The notes under the pieces were generated by a model that did not search any database, was not told the origin of the DNA, and was given only the letters and a program-made list of their open reading frames with translations. 64,000 nt of DNA from positions 335,086,302 through 335,150,301 of the forward strand of contig NC_081413.1 of NCBI RefSeq assembly GCF_030272615.1, written 5' to 3'. The position numbers were made by a program, and so were the translations under genes. Each line of letters begins with the position of its first letter. Position 1 is the first letter of the stretch. The DNA is from Cryptomeria japonica. Its lineage: Eukaryota > Streptophyta > Pinopsida > Cupressales > Cupressaceae. Shown piece after piece: positions 44,709 through 55,215 of this stretch.

Positions 44709-46892
44709 ATGCCTATTCAAACCAGAAGTTCTCATAAGAAAGATGCCGAGGGCAAAGGACAATCCTTTTCATATCAAAATAATCTATTTTACGTAAAGGA
44801 TCCTCTTACTGATAAACCTTCATCATCATATGTGCCAATTTATGATCAGTCCTTGTCTCCCACCATATCTGGAACAAAACAAGAAAGACAAGCTGCTAAA
44901 CACATAACTTATGATGATCTTAGTATCCATGATACCGACAGTGATTCCTCATCAAGTGAATCTGAAGCCTCTGAACCTCTAGAAACTGATATACATAAAT
45001 GTCAAAAAGATAAACATTTCCAAAAAATGATGAAGGTTATCATAGCTAGAGAAAAAGAAGACTATTTTCTAGAACTAGCAAAGCAAGGAGCTAAACTTCC
45101 TACTGGTTATAATGTTGAGGCCCTCATCACTAAAGAGGAAGAGACACCCTTAGCAATGGTCAACAAAAAATTACAAGTGTTACGAACTAAGATCAGAGAA
45201 CTGAAAAACAAGGATAAATCACCAAAACAATACTCTCTGGACACAATATGCCCATTTCCATTTGACAAAAACATTTACATGCCTCCATTTCCTTCATGAG
45301 TGGAGATCCCAAAATTTGACAAATATGATGGCAACTCAGATCCCCAAGACCATATCAAAGAATTTTGTGCTTTATGTATGGATTTCATGCACGACCAAAC
45401 GTATCTCATGTGCCTTTTTCCCGAGAGGTTTATGGGGGAAAGCTATGGAATGGTTCTCAAGTATACCTATGGGAATAAAAACTTTTGAATAATTAATCCA
45501 ACCATTTCTACAACAATACTCCTATAACATTCATCACCCAGTCACTATGATAGAGCTTTGCAATACCAAATAGAAAACAAGAGAGCCCTTTCTCACTTTT
45601 CTCCAACGATGGAGAAATATGTTCTCTAGATATTCACGACCTATTCCAGATTCTGAGAAGATGGATATTTTCATCAACAACTTGATCCCAGAATTCAAAT
45701 ATAGTATCCAAATGCAAGTATATCCCTCATTCAACAAAATGGTAGACAATGCCCTCAAAATGGAAGACACGCTTATAAAGAAAGGAGATATCTCACTCTG
45801 GAAAGAAACACAACAAGCTTCTAGCTCCAAAGAAAATAACAAACATTGGAAATATGACAAAGACAAAAACAAAAATATTGTTAATGATGGAGTGGTAGAC
45901 ATTGTTAAAGAAAAATCAAAATCCATGATATTTAACTTGGCTAGTGGCATGCAAGCACTCAAAGCAGCTGAAACCGCAGCAAAAAATCCTTCGAAGAAAG
46001 TAAAAGAGTGGTTTAAAGAGAAACCTTGGCTTTCGAAACCTAAATGCGACTTCACTCCTCTCGAAGAATCATATGAATCCACTTTCAACAATTTATTGGC
46101 AAACAATTTGATAACCTTACTAAACAATTCTAGGCCATATGATCCAAAAGTTAAACCAAAATAGTGGAGAGAAAACAAATACTATGAATACCATAGAAAC
46201 AAAGGTCATAACACAAATAATTGTATGAAGCTCAAACATGAGATTCAAGATCTCATTGATGCTTGCAAAATTGTTGTTGGAAATCATACAACTAATGCTG
46301 ATCACAAAGCTTTTAAAGATTCCTTACTTGTTTGTGAACAAGGTGATTCCTCAAATTCAAAAGGAGGTGCCAAAGTTAATTACACCTATACCACCAATGA
46401 CAATGTGATCAACATGATTGTGTCTTCCCAACCTGAATATTGCAATGCGATTATAATCAAAGATAAACAAAACAAATCAAAAAATACAAATGCTGTGACT
46501 CGCGCTCAAAACAAAGTCACTCTCCAAGGAGTGAGTTCTTCAACTTCCACTCAAATGATGTCAAACCTACCAATCTCGCCAAACAAACAAACAGATACAA
46601 CATTTGCTAAATTTAAACAACTAACTTCATGATCATCCTTTGGATATAGCATTATCGAACAACTGAAAAGAACGAATGCTCAAATCTTTATCTTTGAATT
46701 GCTCAAAATCTCTTCTGCTCATAAAGAGATCCTGGACAAAGCATTACTCACAAATAATGTCCCAAAAGATTTAGATATCGATTGGTTTCAATCTATGGTG
46801 GGTCACCTGAATTTGCCTCATTATCTTACTTTCTCTGAACAAGATGACAACTCACTGAATCACCCACATAACCAGCCATTGCACATTGAAGT
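44709..46892 (+). pseudogene. G1 Gag and start of protease region
   Basis: ATG at 44709 (MPIQTRSSHKKDAEGKG), then an acidic Ser-rich segment, KCQKDKHFQKMMKVI, and a coiled-coil-like stretch. The capsid core starts with CPFPFDKNIYMPPFPS, VEIPKFDKYDGNSDPQDHIKEF and continues in a +1 frame from about 45500: RYSRPIPDSEKMDIFINNLIP, MVDNALKMEDTLIKKGDI, LASGMQALKAAETA, EWFKEKPWLSKPKCDF. The knuckle-like YYEYHRNKGHNTNNCMKLK lacks the first Cys. Stops near 45299, 46164 and 46632. It ends at LHIEV, where F begins. Confidence 0.93.
46888..46892. repeat. Element F target-site duplication, left
   Basis: GAAGT before TGTTATC; the right copy at 54040-54044 is GAAGC (one mismatch). Confidence 0.7.
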
Positions 46893-47239
46893 TGTTATCA
46901 ATGTTTAAAAAATGGGTATTCTTGTCCCATAATTGGCTAAGTCTATGAAATTTTTGAGTTTGGTATGGCCTTGTTACCTCTAATTTCTTTAGGTCCAAAG
47001 AGGGTTTAGGGTTTAAGTCTTAATCGCTTCTGTGTCTAAGAAAAACCCTCTCCTTCTAATTCTGTGTTACTTTATTCACTTAAAGAAGGGTCTGATTGCC
47101 ATGAGAAGTGTCCCCCCCCTTCTTATTTCCTCCTAGGTGGGTCTAGTAGCGCATTATTTTCTAAGTCTTTCCTAAGGTTTTAATTTTTAATCGGGCTCTT
47201 AACTAGTGAGCAGGCTCCTTTTAATCTAAAGGTGCACGT

Positions 47240-48270
47240 GATTTCACAGCTCTAAGATGCCTGTGAGTTACCATTTGTGAAGTGGCGAAAGGTGAAAGTG
47301 GGTCCGACATCTAGGTTTTCACTAAAGATAAAGACTGATCAAGTTCTATTTGATAGGACGGCCTGCATGGTTTGACTGGATAAAGGTGACTGAGATTTAA
47401 CCTTCGCGAAATGGTGAAAAGGAAATTGGCTACAACATCAAGAAAAGACTACAGTAAATACCAATAAAGTTCCTTTTGATTGGGTGGCTTGCGCTATTTC
47501 GCAAGCCAAAGATGTACAGGTTTTATGCTTTGCAAAATGGCGAAAGGGAAAGTGGCTCCATGAGGTGGTAAGGATTGAAAGTAAAGATCGATCAAGTTCC
47601 TTTTGATCAGATGGTCGAGGCCATTTCGCAGCAGTAAGGTGACCAAAATTTAACCTTCGCAAAATAGCGAAGTGACATGACAGCCCCTTGGTCGGTGTCG
47701 TGGTAGAACAGATGGATTAGACCGCTGACGTAAAGGCAAGTTGTCAGATACACGTGGTGGACCTGAAGTGGATCCCATGGAAGTTATTCGATGAATAAAA
47801 GATTGACACGCTGGTTTCCTTTGCCAGTTGGTTGCTAGGCTGGATGATGCCGAGTTAGAGGGCCCACTGCTACCGGTTAAGTTTGTTAAAAGGCAGGTAT
47901 TTCAAAGAGGATTTGACGGTGGGCACTATTTCACAACCCAAAGATGCAAGGTAATTACCGTTCATGAAATAGCAAAAACCGCTAGCCTTAAATGCTTGGT
48001 GCGCGGTTAGTGGGGTTAGCCACCAGTCATAGGATATAATAAAGACCGATCAAGTTCCTTTTGATCGGACGACCCACGTGGTTTTGTTGAGTGAATGTGC
48101 ACGATGTTTAGCTTTTGCGAAATGGCGAAAGAGATCTAAGCCTATCGTCGGATGAAGAATAGTCAATAAAGTAAAAGCCATGCAAGTTTTGCTGGATCTA
48201 ACGGTTGGCGTGATTTCAGTTGATGAAGAAGCATGGATTTTAGGCTTCACAAAATGGCGAAACAAGAAAG
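47240..48270 (+). repeat. ~127-bp tandem repeat in F LTR
   Basis: The phrase TTCGCGAAATGGCGAAA and variants recur at about 47281, 47410, 47537, 47664, 47969, 48122 and 48254 (intervals near 126-128, then 305, 153, 132). Between them a GATCAAGTTCCTTTTGATCGGA-like phrase also recurs. Degenerate, about seven units. Confidence 0.75.
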
Positions 48271-48596
48271 TGATAGAAACATAGACTTTTTGTGATCCGC
48301 TGGAGTGAAATTTTTGAATTCATTCGTGAATTCAATTCTGAGGTAATGGCCGAAGCATGTGGTGTTAATATCGTAGTTAAGTACCTGATTGCCGTATATA
48401 CGCTCGCATCAATTGAATGTAGGCATCATTTCGAAGAGTTGTTGTGAAAAAGCAAGTGCAGAGCAGAGTTCTTCAGATTGAGAACAAGTTTTCTTATATC
48501 TTGCTTACCAGTTACTTGAAAGTTTGATTGAATTGTGGTTTTGTTTTGTTAAAGAATTGCTATGATTAGTAATTGAATTACTTGCATATCATTGAG

Positions 48597-49846
48597 ATGG
48601 CACCAAGAAGGGACTTCACAGGGAAAGTTAATTACCAGGAGAGAGCAATTTGTGATGATTTCATGGAACAATTGTCTATGTCCACAAACGTAGCAGCTAA
48701 GGTTAAAGAATTAGTGCCCAAGGCTCCTCGCCTGAGAATAGGAGAAGGATTGTATGACAAGGGTAATTGGCTGAGAGACCCATAGATAGGGTTGTCTAGT
48801 TTGGGTTTATTCAAGGTTGGATTTGTTATGAGGCACTCCCCAGCCCCCATGAACAGTATTTGGGAGTTAGATGTAGGTAAATTGGTGGTCCCTGGAGAGT
48901 TCATGGATGTGGATCTCCTAACTTAGATTGCACACAACTATGGCCCTGTTACCAAAAGTGTTAGGGATATAAAGGGAAAAACCCTCATTGAAATAAATAC
49001 TGATGAGTTCAAAAATGTATTTGGGCTCAGTGAGGTGTCCAATTATTTAGAGCCCATTAATTTTAAATCATTGGCTTAGGTTTACAATGCATAGAGGAAG
49101 CATCTTAGAAATGGGCCCATTAAAGAATTCTTTGTTAAAATAGGTGGATTGACTGTTGTAGGACCTAATACCATGGAGCCTTTTTCCTTAAATTTGTTCA
49201 CTCTTAGAGCTAAAGGATTATATTGGTAACTGTACCAGATTTTTGGAGAGGATGCTGAAGTGAACATGCCAACTCATTACATGTTAATGATAGCTCAAAT
49301 TTTAAATCCTTCTCTGGTAGTTACATTTGATTATGCCCCCTATATTACTGATGCAATCCATGAAGGCTTGATAGGGATAAATAATGGTAAGGTGGATAGG
49401 CCTTTTGGATGGTACTCCCTTCTCATGCATCTGTTTCTATTCAAGGGTGGTGACTACTTCACTAATGGAATGGATCTGGTGAAAGAAAAAGATGGGGAAA
49501 AAATGCCAGTTCAATTATGGAGCATAGTGCTATCATGGGACAACGAAGATGCTAGCTACTTAAAGTTTGATAAGTGATTTGCATCCAAGATTAGAATTCT
49601 TTTATGCTCAGAGAATCCAAGGGTCCCTAAAGCTCTTTTGGAGTTTCTTAGGCTGAAGGAGTATGCTAAAGGAATCAAAATTGTCCACAATTGGGGTGAC
49701 ATGTACTTGTACCCTGTTTCCATAGTTTTTCAGAGTGTATGGTTTCAGAGGCACTCCATTTTTGTTGCCATATCAGGTCCCACTGCAAGTAGGAATTGCA
49801 GAAGTCCTCTTGCAGATTGGGAGTGTGCAAGAGGTAGAGCTATCTA
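48597..49846 (+). pseudogene. F U3 ORF, N-terminal part (unrecognised)
   Basis: From the ATG at 48597 (MAPRRDFTGKVNYQERAICD) one frame can be read for about 1.1 kb with about six stops (near 48783, 48924, 49078, 49093, 49227, 49575). Sections include LRIGEGLYDKGNWLRDP, IWELDVGKLVVPGEFMDVD, TDEFKNVFGLSEVSNYLEP, MPTHYMLMIAQILNPSLVV and FGWYSLLMHLFLFKGGDYF. It then passes by a frameshift near 49735 into the next entry. No RT, integrase, protease or zinc-knuckle motif. I do not recognise the family; the regular residue spacing and few stops argue for former coding. Confidence 0.6.
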
Positions 49847-50544
49847 ACAGAGGAAAAGGGACCATTTTCCCTACAGTAACAATAGCACATCAGTTTGAGA
49901 TTACTGAAGGTGGGTGGAAGTATTTTGAGGATTTCTTTCAACCATACCGGTTACGCACTGCAGTGTCAAGGTTTTCTGACCCTGAAGACTTCTTTAATAG
50001 TATGTTTAGGAAGAGGGCAGTATGCAAAGGTAGACCTCACCAATTCCAATTCCCTGAAGACCTCATCAAAAATGAGTTTGATTTGGATGAGCAGGAGCTA
50101 AGGAAAGAAAAATGGGTGGCCTACAAGAAGGCTCTAGATTTTGTGCACCAATTTGACACCAGCTATGATCCTTTGTCCAGTTTTCACCCCTTTGAGGAAA
50201 AAGTAAAATTCTTAATTCTTTTCTTTGAAGATGAAATGCAAACATTGAAAGAGAAGAGGGAAGAAGTGATTAAAAACAACCCTGAGAAGGCAAGACTAGT
50301 TTTAGCTAGGTCTACATCTGCTAAAGCAATCCCTACTGGTGACTATGTGCTACATAGAAAATCCAAGTATAGTGTGTTGGTGCCAACAATAGGGGAAACT
50401 TCTACTTCAAAAGGGAAGAGGAAAATACAAGATGTCATTGATATTCAGGAATCCCCAAATAGGCAAAGGGTGGGAAAGGAAGTGAAATCTAATGAGCCCT
50501 TGTATTCCCCATCTCAATCCCCTATTCATATAGGAGATGAGTAG
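49735..50544 (+). CDS. F U3 ORF, middle part (unrecognised)
   Basis: 269 codons open in the frame that continues the preceding segment after a frameshift (VYGFRGTPFLLPYQVPLQVG). Contains EITEGGWKYFEDFFQPYRLR, SDPEDFFNSMFRKRAVCKGR, a Lys/Glu helix (MQTLKEKREEVIKNNPEK) and a basic, nuclear-signal-like SKGKRKIQDVI near residue 225. It ends at TAG 50542; only two stops and about 75 bp separate it from the 518-codon stretch in the same frame, so both probably belonged to one protein. No enzymatic motif seen. Confidence 0.5.
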   Translation: MYGFRGTPFLLPYQVPLQVGIAEVLLQIGSVQEVELSNRGKGTIFPTVTIAHQFEITEGGWKYFEDFFQPYRLRTAVSRFSDPEDFFNSMFRKRAVCKGRPHQFQFPEDLIKNEFDLDEQELRKEKWVAYKKALDFVHQFDTSYDPLSSFHPFEEKVKFLILFFEDEMQTLKEKREEVIKNNPEKARLVLARSTSAKAIPTGDYVLHRKSKYSVLVPTIGETSTSKGKRKIQDVIDIQESPNRQRVGKEVKSNEPLYSPSQSPIHIGDE

Positions 50545-50619
50545 GCATCAGCTAAGAAATTGTTGTAGTTACAGAGTCTTGGGGAGATAGCCTATACCTT
50601 TGATGAAATAGAAGATGGA

Positions 50620-52176
50620 ATGCCTCAAGAGCCAGAAGATGCTGAGATGAACATAATCACCAATGAGTTCAAAGGCCAAGAACTGGATTCTACCATTAAA
50701 CAGGTCAGTGAGGAATTCTTAGCTGATAGCAACTTTGTTACATCAGGAGCTTTCATGCAATTTGTGTGGAACCAGAATATTGATAGGGTTAATGCCAGAT
50801 ATGAGAAGAGGAAGGGTGAGCAGCCCCACAAGGATGCAGCTATGGTGGAGGAAGAAATAAAGCAAGAAATGGTCACTGAATTTAAGACCATCACTCCTGA
50901 GCAAGGAAGGGAGATGGTAGCAAAGGCTGGTGTACTCATCCTCCCTAAATGGGATATAGCAGATGCCTTGGTTCTAGAGGCAGTCAGGAAAGAAACCAAG
51001 CCTATGGAAGGAGTAACCTTCAGCAAGGATAATGCTGCTTTGGTCATGTGGTCTCTGAAAAGAGATGAAAATAAAAAGAAAAAGGATACCCCAGAGTCAA
51101 GATACCTTGGAGGTATGATAGTGAAGAGACTGCAAAATACTGGAGTGGTGGAGGCTACTAGCACAGTCTTAGAGACTGCAAAGTTCAGTGTTGCAGTGGT
51201 AGAGAAAGAAGCAATGGAAAAGGTAGTTCTCCAAACTAAGTTAGAGACTATCCTGAAAGCTTACAATGATGCCAAAGGAGAGGTAATGAGTCAAGACACT
51301 ATTATTGCTAATTTGAGAAGCCAATTGGTAGGTCAATACCATCGAGGTGAGTCCTCAACATTGATGATTGCTTCTTCTCCTACACAACCTCCATCTACTA
51401 GCCCTATCATTGAATTCCCACCTTCTCCTGCACCTTCTAGTTCCCAATCAGTTGAGATCACTCCTCAGGAGTTGGAGAAGCTAAAACAGGCTCAAACCCT
51501 ATTTGCAAATAAATATGAAGAGAGAGTGAGGGCCACAATTTTGAGTTTTGCTAACACTATAGGATCATCATTGGTGTATAACAATATGAGTAAAATTTTG
51601 GATATGTGGAATGAGCTCAATGGAGACAAGGCTGTTCTAATGCCTATTTTGGACAAGTGGAAGCCTAGGGAGGAGGACCTAGAAATTATATGTGTATCTT
51701 ATGATGAGGCAAGGACTGATCCCATTATCAAATCCACTTGTGACTTGATAAAGGATCTGGCAAAGTTAGTAGAAGGAGTAGATAATGTAGAGAGGAAAAT
51801 CAACTTGTATAAAAAAGGGTACACTGAGCAAGTATTTGAATTATTCCCAGGGGGTTTTGCCAGTCAAACTCAATTGAAGGACAAACAAATATGGCTTAAT
51901 AAATTAGGAGCCAACCTATCATTAAGGATAAAGGGAATCATTAATACAAATGATACTTCCCTATTTGTCAGAACGATTGAGGAGATAGAGAAAATTAAAT
52001 CACACTATGGTTTCCTAAATTCAGAGGTTAATAAAATGAGGAACTCTTGGAAGAGATTAGCCAAGACAAAAGGGAAAGTTTTTAACTTCTCGTGGCCTGC
52101 TGATGATGTGTACCAAGAGTGGACAAGAAAGTATGTTGTGCTGGATGCAGAGGTTCAAGAAGAAGCTGCAAAATGA
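50620..52176 (+). CDS. F U3 ORF, 518-codon intact part (unrecognised)
   Basis: The longest uninterrupted frame in the window. Residues 1-240 are mixed helical (TNEFKGQELDSTIKQVSEEF, KAGVLILPKWDIADALVLEA, EAMEKVVLQTKLETILKAYN); about 245-290 is a Pro/Ser-rich linker (SPTQPPSTSPIIEFPPSPAP); 290-518 is helical and charged (EITPQELEKLKQAQTLFANK, VDNVERKINLYKKGYTEQVF, SWKRLAKTKGKVFNFSWPAD). The first ATG of this stretch is internal to the larger frame, so it need not be a real start. No known domain recognised. It lies upstream of the F LTR TATA box at 52295, so it would be in U3. Confidence 0.55.
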   Translation: MPQEPEDAEMNIITNEFKGQELDSTIKQVSEEFLADSNFVTSGAFMQFVWNQNIDRVNARYEKRKGEQPHKDAAMVEEEIKQEMVTEFKTITPEQGREMVAKAGVLILPKWDIADALVLEAVRKETKPMEGVTFSKDNAALVMWSLKRDENKKKKDTPESRYLGGMIVKRLQNTGVVEATSTVLETAKFSVAVVEKEAMEKVVLQTKLETILKAYNDAKGEVMSQDTIIANLRSQLVGQYHRGESSTLMIASSPTQPPSTSPIIEFPPSPAPSSSQSVEITPQELEKLKQAQTLFANKYEERVRATILSFANTIGSSLVYNNMSKILDMWNELNGDKAVLMPILDKWKPREEDLEIICVSYDEARTDPIIKSTCDLIKDLAKLVEGVDNVERKINLYKKGYTEQVFELFPGGFASQTQLKDKQIWLNKLGANLSLRIKGIINTNDTSLFVRTIEEIEKIKSHYGFLNSEVNKMRNSWKRLAKTKGKVFNFSWPADDVYQEWTRKYVVLDAEVQEEAAK

Positions 52177-52294
52177 CAACCGCGAGAAAGGGGCTGTTAG
52201 AAAGTGGAAAAGATTTGCTACTTCTTGTTCAAACAAGAAGTTTGTTGTAACAAACCTTTTAAAAAGGTCCGAAGCTTGTATGCATCCATGCTAT

Positions 52295-52301
52295 TATAAA
52301 T
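52295..52301 (+). promoter_or_regulatory. F LTR TATA box
   Basis: TATAAAT in GCTATTATAAATGG, 119 bp after the stop of the long ORF and about 830 bp before the LTR end. Confidence 0.55.
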
Positions 52302-53124
52302 GGATTCTAGGACTAGTAAGAGAGGATCGCAAGAATTTGTAAAGAAGCTCGACATAAATTTATCTGGGTTTTGTCTAAGATCATAGAGAATATTTCTGAG
52401 TTTTGTAAGATTTTTTCAAAATGAATATCAATATACATACCATAAACTTTTGAGCCTAGAAGTGTTGTCTTCTGGTGTGCTTTCAAATATTTACTGGTTT
52501 CATTTGGGCAATCTAGGGTTATTCAACTGAACATGGATTGCAATGCAGTCTTTATAGATATGTTTCTTAGCTTTCTTCTTTAGGAGAGGAATTAAATACG
52601 TGAGGAATATCTCTGTCAGTATGTTATTTTGTTTGAGACTTTGAATCTGATGAACACTGTCTAGTCTAATAAGGAAAGGCTCTTATATATGTCAGGCATG
52701 TATGGGGTTGATAGAAGCCGAAGTGACGATATGTATGGAGATGTTTAATTATGAAATCCTTGTTTAATTTAGATGACTCTGTGGCCTGGATTAGGCACTG
52801 GTATCAGTTGTAGTTCTCTTGCTAGATTTCTTGTAGATCAATACTGTATTGAGCATAAGCTTTCTTTCATTATTTTAGTTTGTGTTTGAGGCGATAAGAT
52901 TCACTGGTTTTGGAATGGTTTACTGTGGATCTATTTTAAAAGTGTGAAATTATTCACAAAAGGTATACCCGCCTAAACTTGGGATAAGTTCAAAGTGTAG
53001 AAGGTTCGTGAAACCTTGTCATATGTTGCTCTGAGGTTCTTTTTTCTTTGATCTCTTTATTTGCAGACAGAGTTATTATTTTTCTTATAAAGGAAAAGAG
53101 GGGAATCAGAATTTGAGAACAACA
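52302..53124 (+). other. F LTR R/U5 portion
   Basis: No coding content. The last 179 bp (52946-53124) are repeated at 53860-54039. Contains TTTATTTGCAGACAGAG near the end. Confidence 0.6.
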
Positions 53125-53128
53125 AAAT

Positions 53129-53147
53129 TGGTGACTCTGCTGGGGAG
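53129..53147 (+). promoter_or_regulatory. F primer binding site
   Basis: TGGTGACTCTGCTGGGGAG four bases after the LTR end; the same phrase with GCGACTC is typical of Ogre/Tat-type elements. Confidence 0.85.
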
Positions 53148-53415
53148 AGTCATAGTGTGAATCCAGATGCAGATTGGTGCTTGGATTAGTTTGGAATATT
53201 GTTTGGATATCTGTGTTCAAAATTGTTTGCTTGACCTTTTTTGTTTCATGTGTTCCTTTCTCTCTGAAAATCTTTGTGATTTTGATTTTTTAAAGATCAG
53301 CAAATTTTCTGTGTAAAGCTTGTTTCCGTATTTCCCACAATCTTTGTGGGTGGTGACTCTGATAATATTAACCAGTCCTTTGAAATAATTGAAATTCTTT
53401 AAGGAAACAAGCATA

Positions 53416-53859
53416 ATGCAGGGAGGAAAGAACACCGGATCTTTCATGAAGAAGCATCCTCATGAGATGTTGTAGGAAGGATTACCTGAATAGTCACATA
53501 GAGGTCATAAGAGATCAGTGGTTCATGACGCATCAAATGCTACTTGGGTGCAGAAAAGCACTAATACGGGTAAGATATCTGAAAGACCAATTTATGCAAA
53601 TTCAAATTCATCTTCCTGCAAATCTGAGAATGATGTTCTAGGTTTCCATTCAGGTTTATTTGGGAATGTAGGAGATGTCCATTTTTCAAATCAAAGGATA
53701 TCCCATGCTAGTTTTTCTGGCAAAGACAAAACTAGTTCAAACATAGTCAGAGATTATGTACCTAGAACAATTGATGGAAATATCAATTTAATTGATATTG
53801 ATCAAGTCAATATCTCAGACTCTAAAGAAATCTTCCTTGATGAAGATAAGGTATCCCAG
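53416..53859 (+). pseudogene. F internal remnant (gag-start-like)
   Basis: The ATG at 53416 gives MQGGKNTGSFMKKHPHEML, a stop, then a 127-codon open stretch from 53518 with Ser/Asn-rich sequence and VPRTIDGNINLIDIDQVNIS. It runs into the LTR tail after SQEIIH. By position it is the N-terminus of Gag; no capsid motif survives. Deletion joins it to the LTR end. Confidence 0.5.
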
Positions 53860-54039
53860 GAAATTATTCACAGAAGGTACACCTGTCTGAACTTGGGATA
53901 AGTTCAAAGTGTAGAAGGTTCATGAAACCTTGTCATATGTTGCTCTAAGGTTCTTTTTTCTTTGATCTCTTTATTTGCAGACAAAGTTATTATTTTTTTT
54001 TATAAGGGATAAGAGGGGAATCAGAATTTGAGAACAACA
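53860..54039 (+). repeat. F 3' LTR remnant
   Basis: 180 bp matching 52946-53124 with about 11 differences; ends GAACAACA, followed by GAAGC. Confidence 0.85.
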
Positions 54040-54750
54040 GAAGCTATAATCCATAAACACGGAGTTAAACGTGTTTTGATAGATGGAGGCGCTGGGTTGG
54101 ATATTTGTACCTATAATCTGCTTACACAGCTAGGCTTTTATGAAAATGTCATTGATCCGACAAAGAAAATAACAATCAAAGCTTATGATGAAGAAGAAAT
54201 AACCTCTAAAGGTCTGGTACTATTACCAATCAAAGTAGGACCTATAGAAATGGATGTTATTTTCCAGGTGCTTGATCTTCCACTGCCATACAACATCTTA
54301 CTAGGCAGGCCATGGATTATTGAAATGAAGGCAGTTCCATCTACATATCATCAGTGCTTAAAATTTCCTTATAACGGGGTTGAAGTCAATATTCCTGTTG
54401 ATACAAACTCCCCCTGTAATGCATTGACAAAGAGTGTTGATACCTTTGTGCCTCATAATAAAGCAACCTCTAGAGATAAAAGTTCAGAAACCTTGATGAA
54501 GGACTTAGAAAAGAAATTGAAAATCACATATACTGGCATGGATGGATACAAGATAAAACCAGTACTTTCACTCATTTCTCTTCCTCCATCACCCAGATAG
54601 TCAGGAAAACCATTAGAGGTTATGAAGCCACAAAATTCCACTCCAAATGTCATATATGACAGTCTCTTTGTACAATCCTCTACTTCCCTTGCAAATGAAA
54701 TAAAAGAGTATGTTGTTCTCAAATGACTTTTCAAAGAAGATAGTGAAAAC
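54040..54750 (+). pseudogene. G1 aspartic protease
   Basis: Continues G1 Gag after element F. IIHKHGVKRVLIDGGAGLDI carries the IDGG catalytic motif; ITIKAYDEEEITSKG, VGPIEMDVIFQVLDLPL and YNILLGRPWIIEMKAVPSTY are the following conserved blocks, alignable residue by residue with E (22260-22620). The apparent ATG at 54028 lies in the F LTR and is not its start. The open part ends at a TAG (54598); homologous sequence continues to about 54720 (VIYDSLFVQSS). Confidence 0.93.
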
Positions 54751-55215
54751 AAAGAAGTAAGACATTGTGAGATTTCTCCAACACAATATTGTCTAGGATA
54801 TAAAATGATTCAACGCATGGGATATTTAGGTACTAGTTCTCTGGGAAAAATCAGGAAGGTATTATTGAATCTTCATCTACAAACAAAGTCTACAAATGAC
54901 AAAGCTAGACTGGGATACAATCCAGGAAAGACATTAGACCAAAAACATGCTTCTAAGTCTAAGTGGAAGAAAAAGACACTGCCTTAACTATCATAGGAAG
55001 TGAACACTCAACAGACTCAAGAAGAGTACGAAAAAGAACAAAAAGAAATAGCAATCAAGAGAGAGGAAACAACCAATAATCAATTTCCAATGGTATCAGC
55101 TACAACATTACAAAGAGTAGAAGTCCCAGAGGATATGAGAGAAGAAGTAGAAAGAATCAGAGAATTGTTTGCACCACTGAAAATCCCAGTCACATACACT
55201 CGTAGATAACAAGTA
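54751..55215 (+). pseudogene. G1 G-patch-like segment and linker
   Basis: MIQRMGYLGTSSLGKIRKV followed by DKARLGYNPGKTLDQK resembles the glycine-rich G-patch motif found between protease and RT in many plant Ty3 elements. 55000-55209 is Lys/Glu-rich (EEYEKEQKEIAIKREE) and ends ELFAPLKIPVTYTRR. One stop between the two parts. Confidence 0.65.

Larger units (their letters stand above)
46893..54039 (+). mobile_element. LTR element F, giant LTR with U3 ORF
   Basis: Inserted in G1. Apparent 5' LTR 46893-53124 (TGTTATC...GAACAACA), then TGGTGACTCTGCTGGGGAG as PBS, a 700-bp internal remnant with a Gag-like start, and 53860-54039, a copy of the last 179 bp of the LTR. The rest of the internal region and of the 3' LTR has been deleted. 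The PBS resembles that of Ogre/Tat-type Ty3 elements. The two copies of the LTR end differ at about 11 positions, nearly all transitions, so F is younger than its G1 host. Confidence 0.75.

Noticed and set aside
45534-46178. 214-codon minus-strand ORF
   Set aside because: Antisense shadow of G1 Gag; the sense strand carries the recognisable capsid motifs. The same applies to 62742-63164 and 50625-51164.
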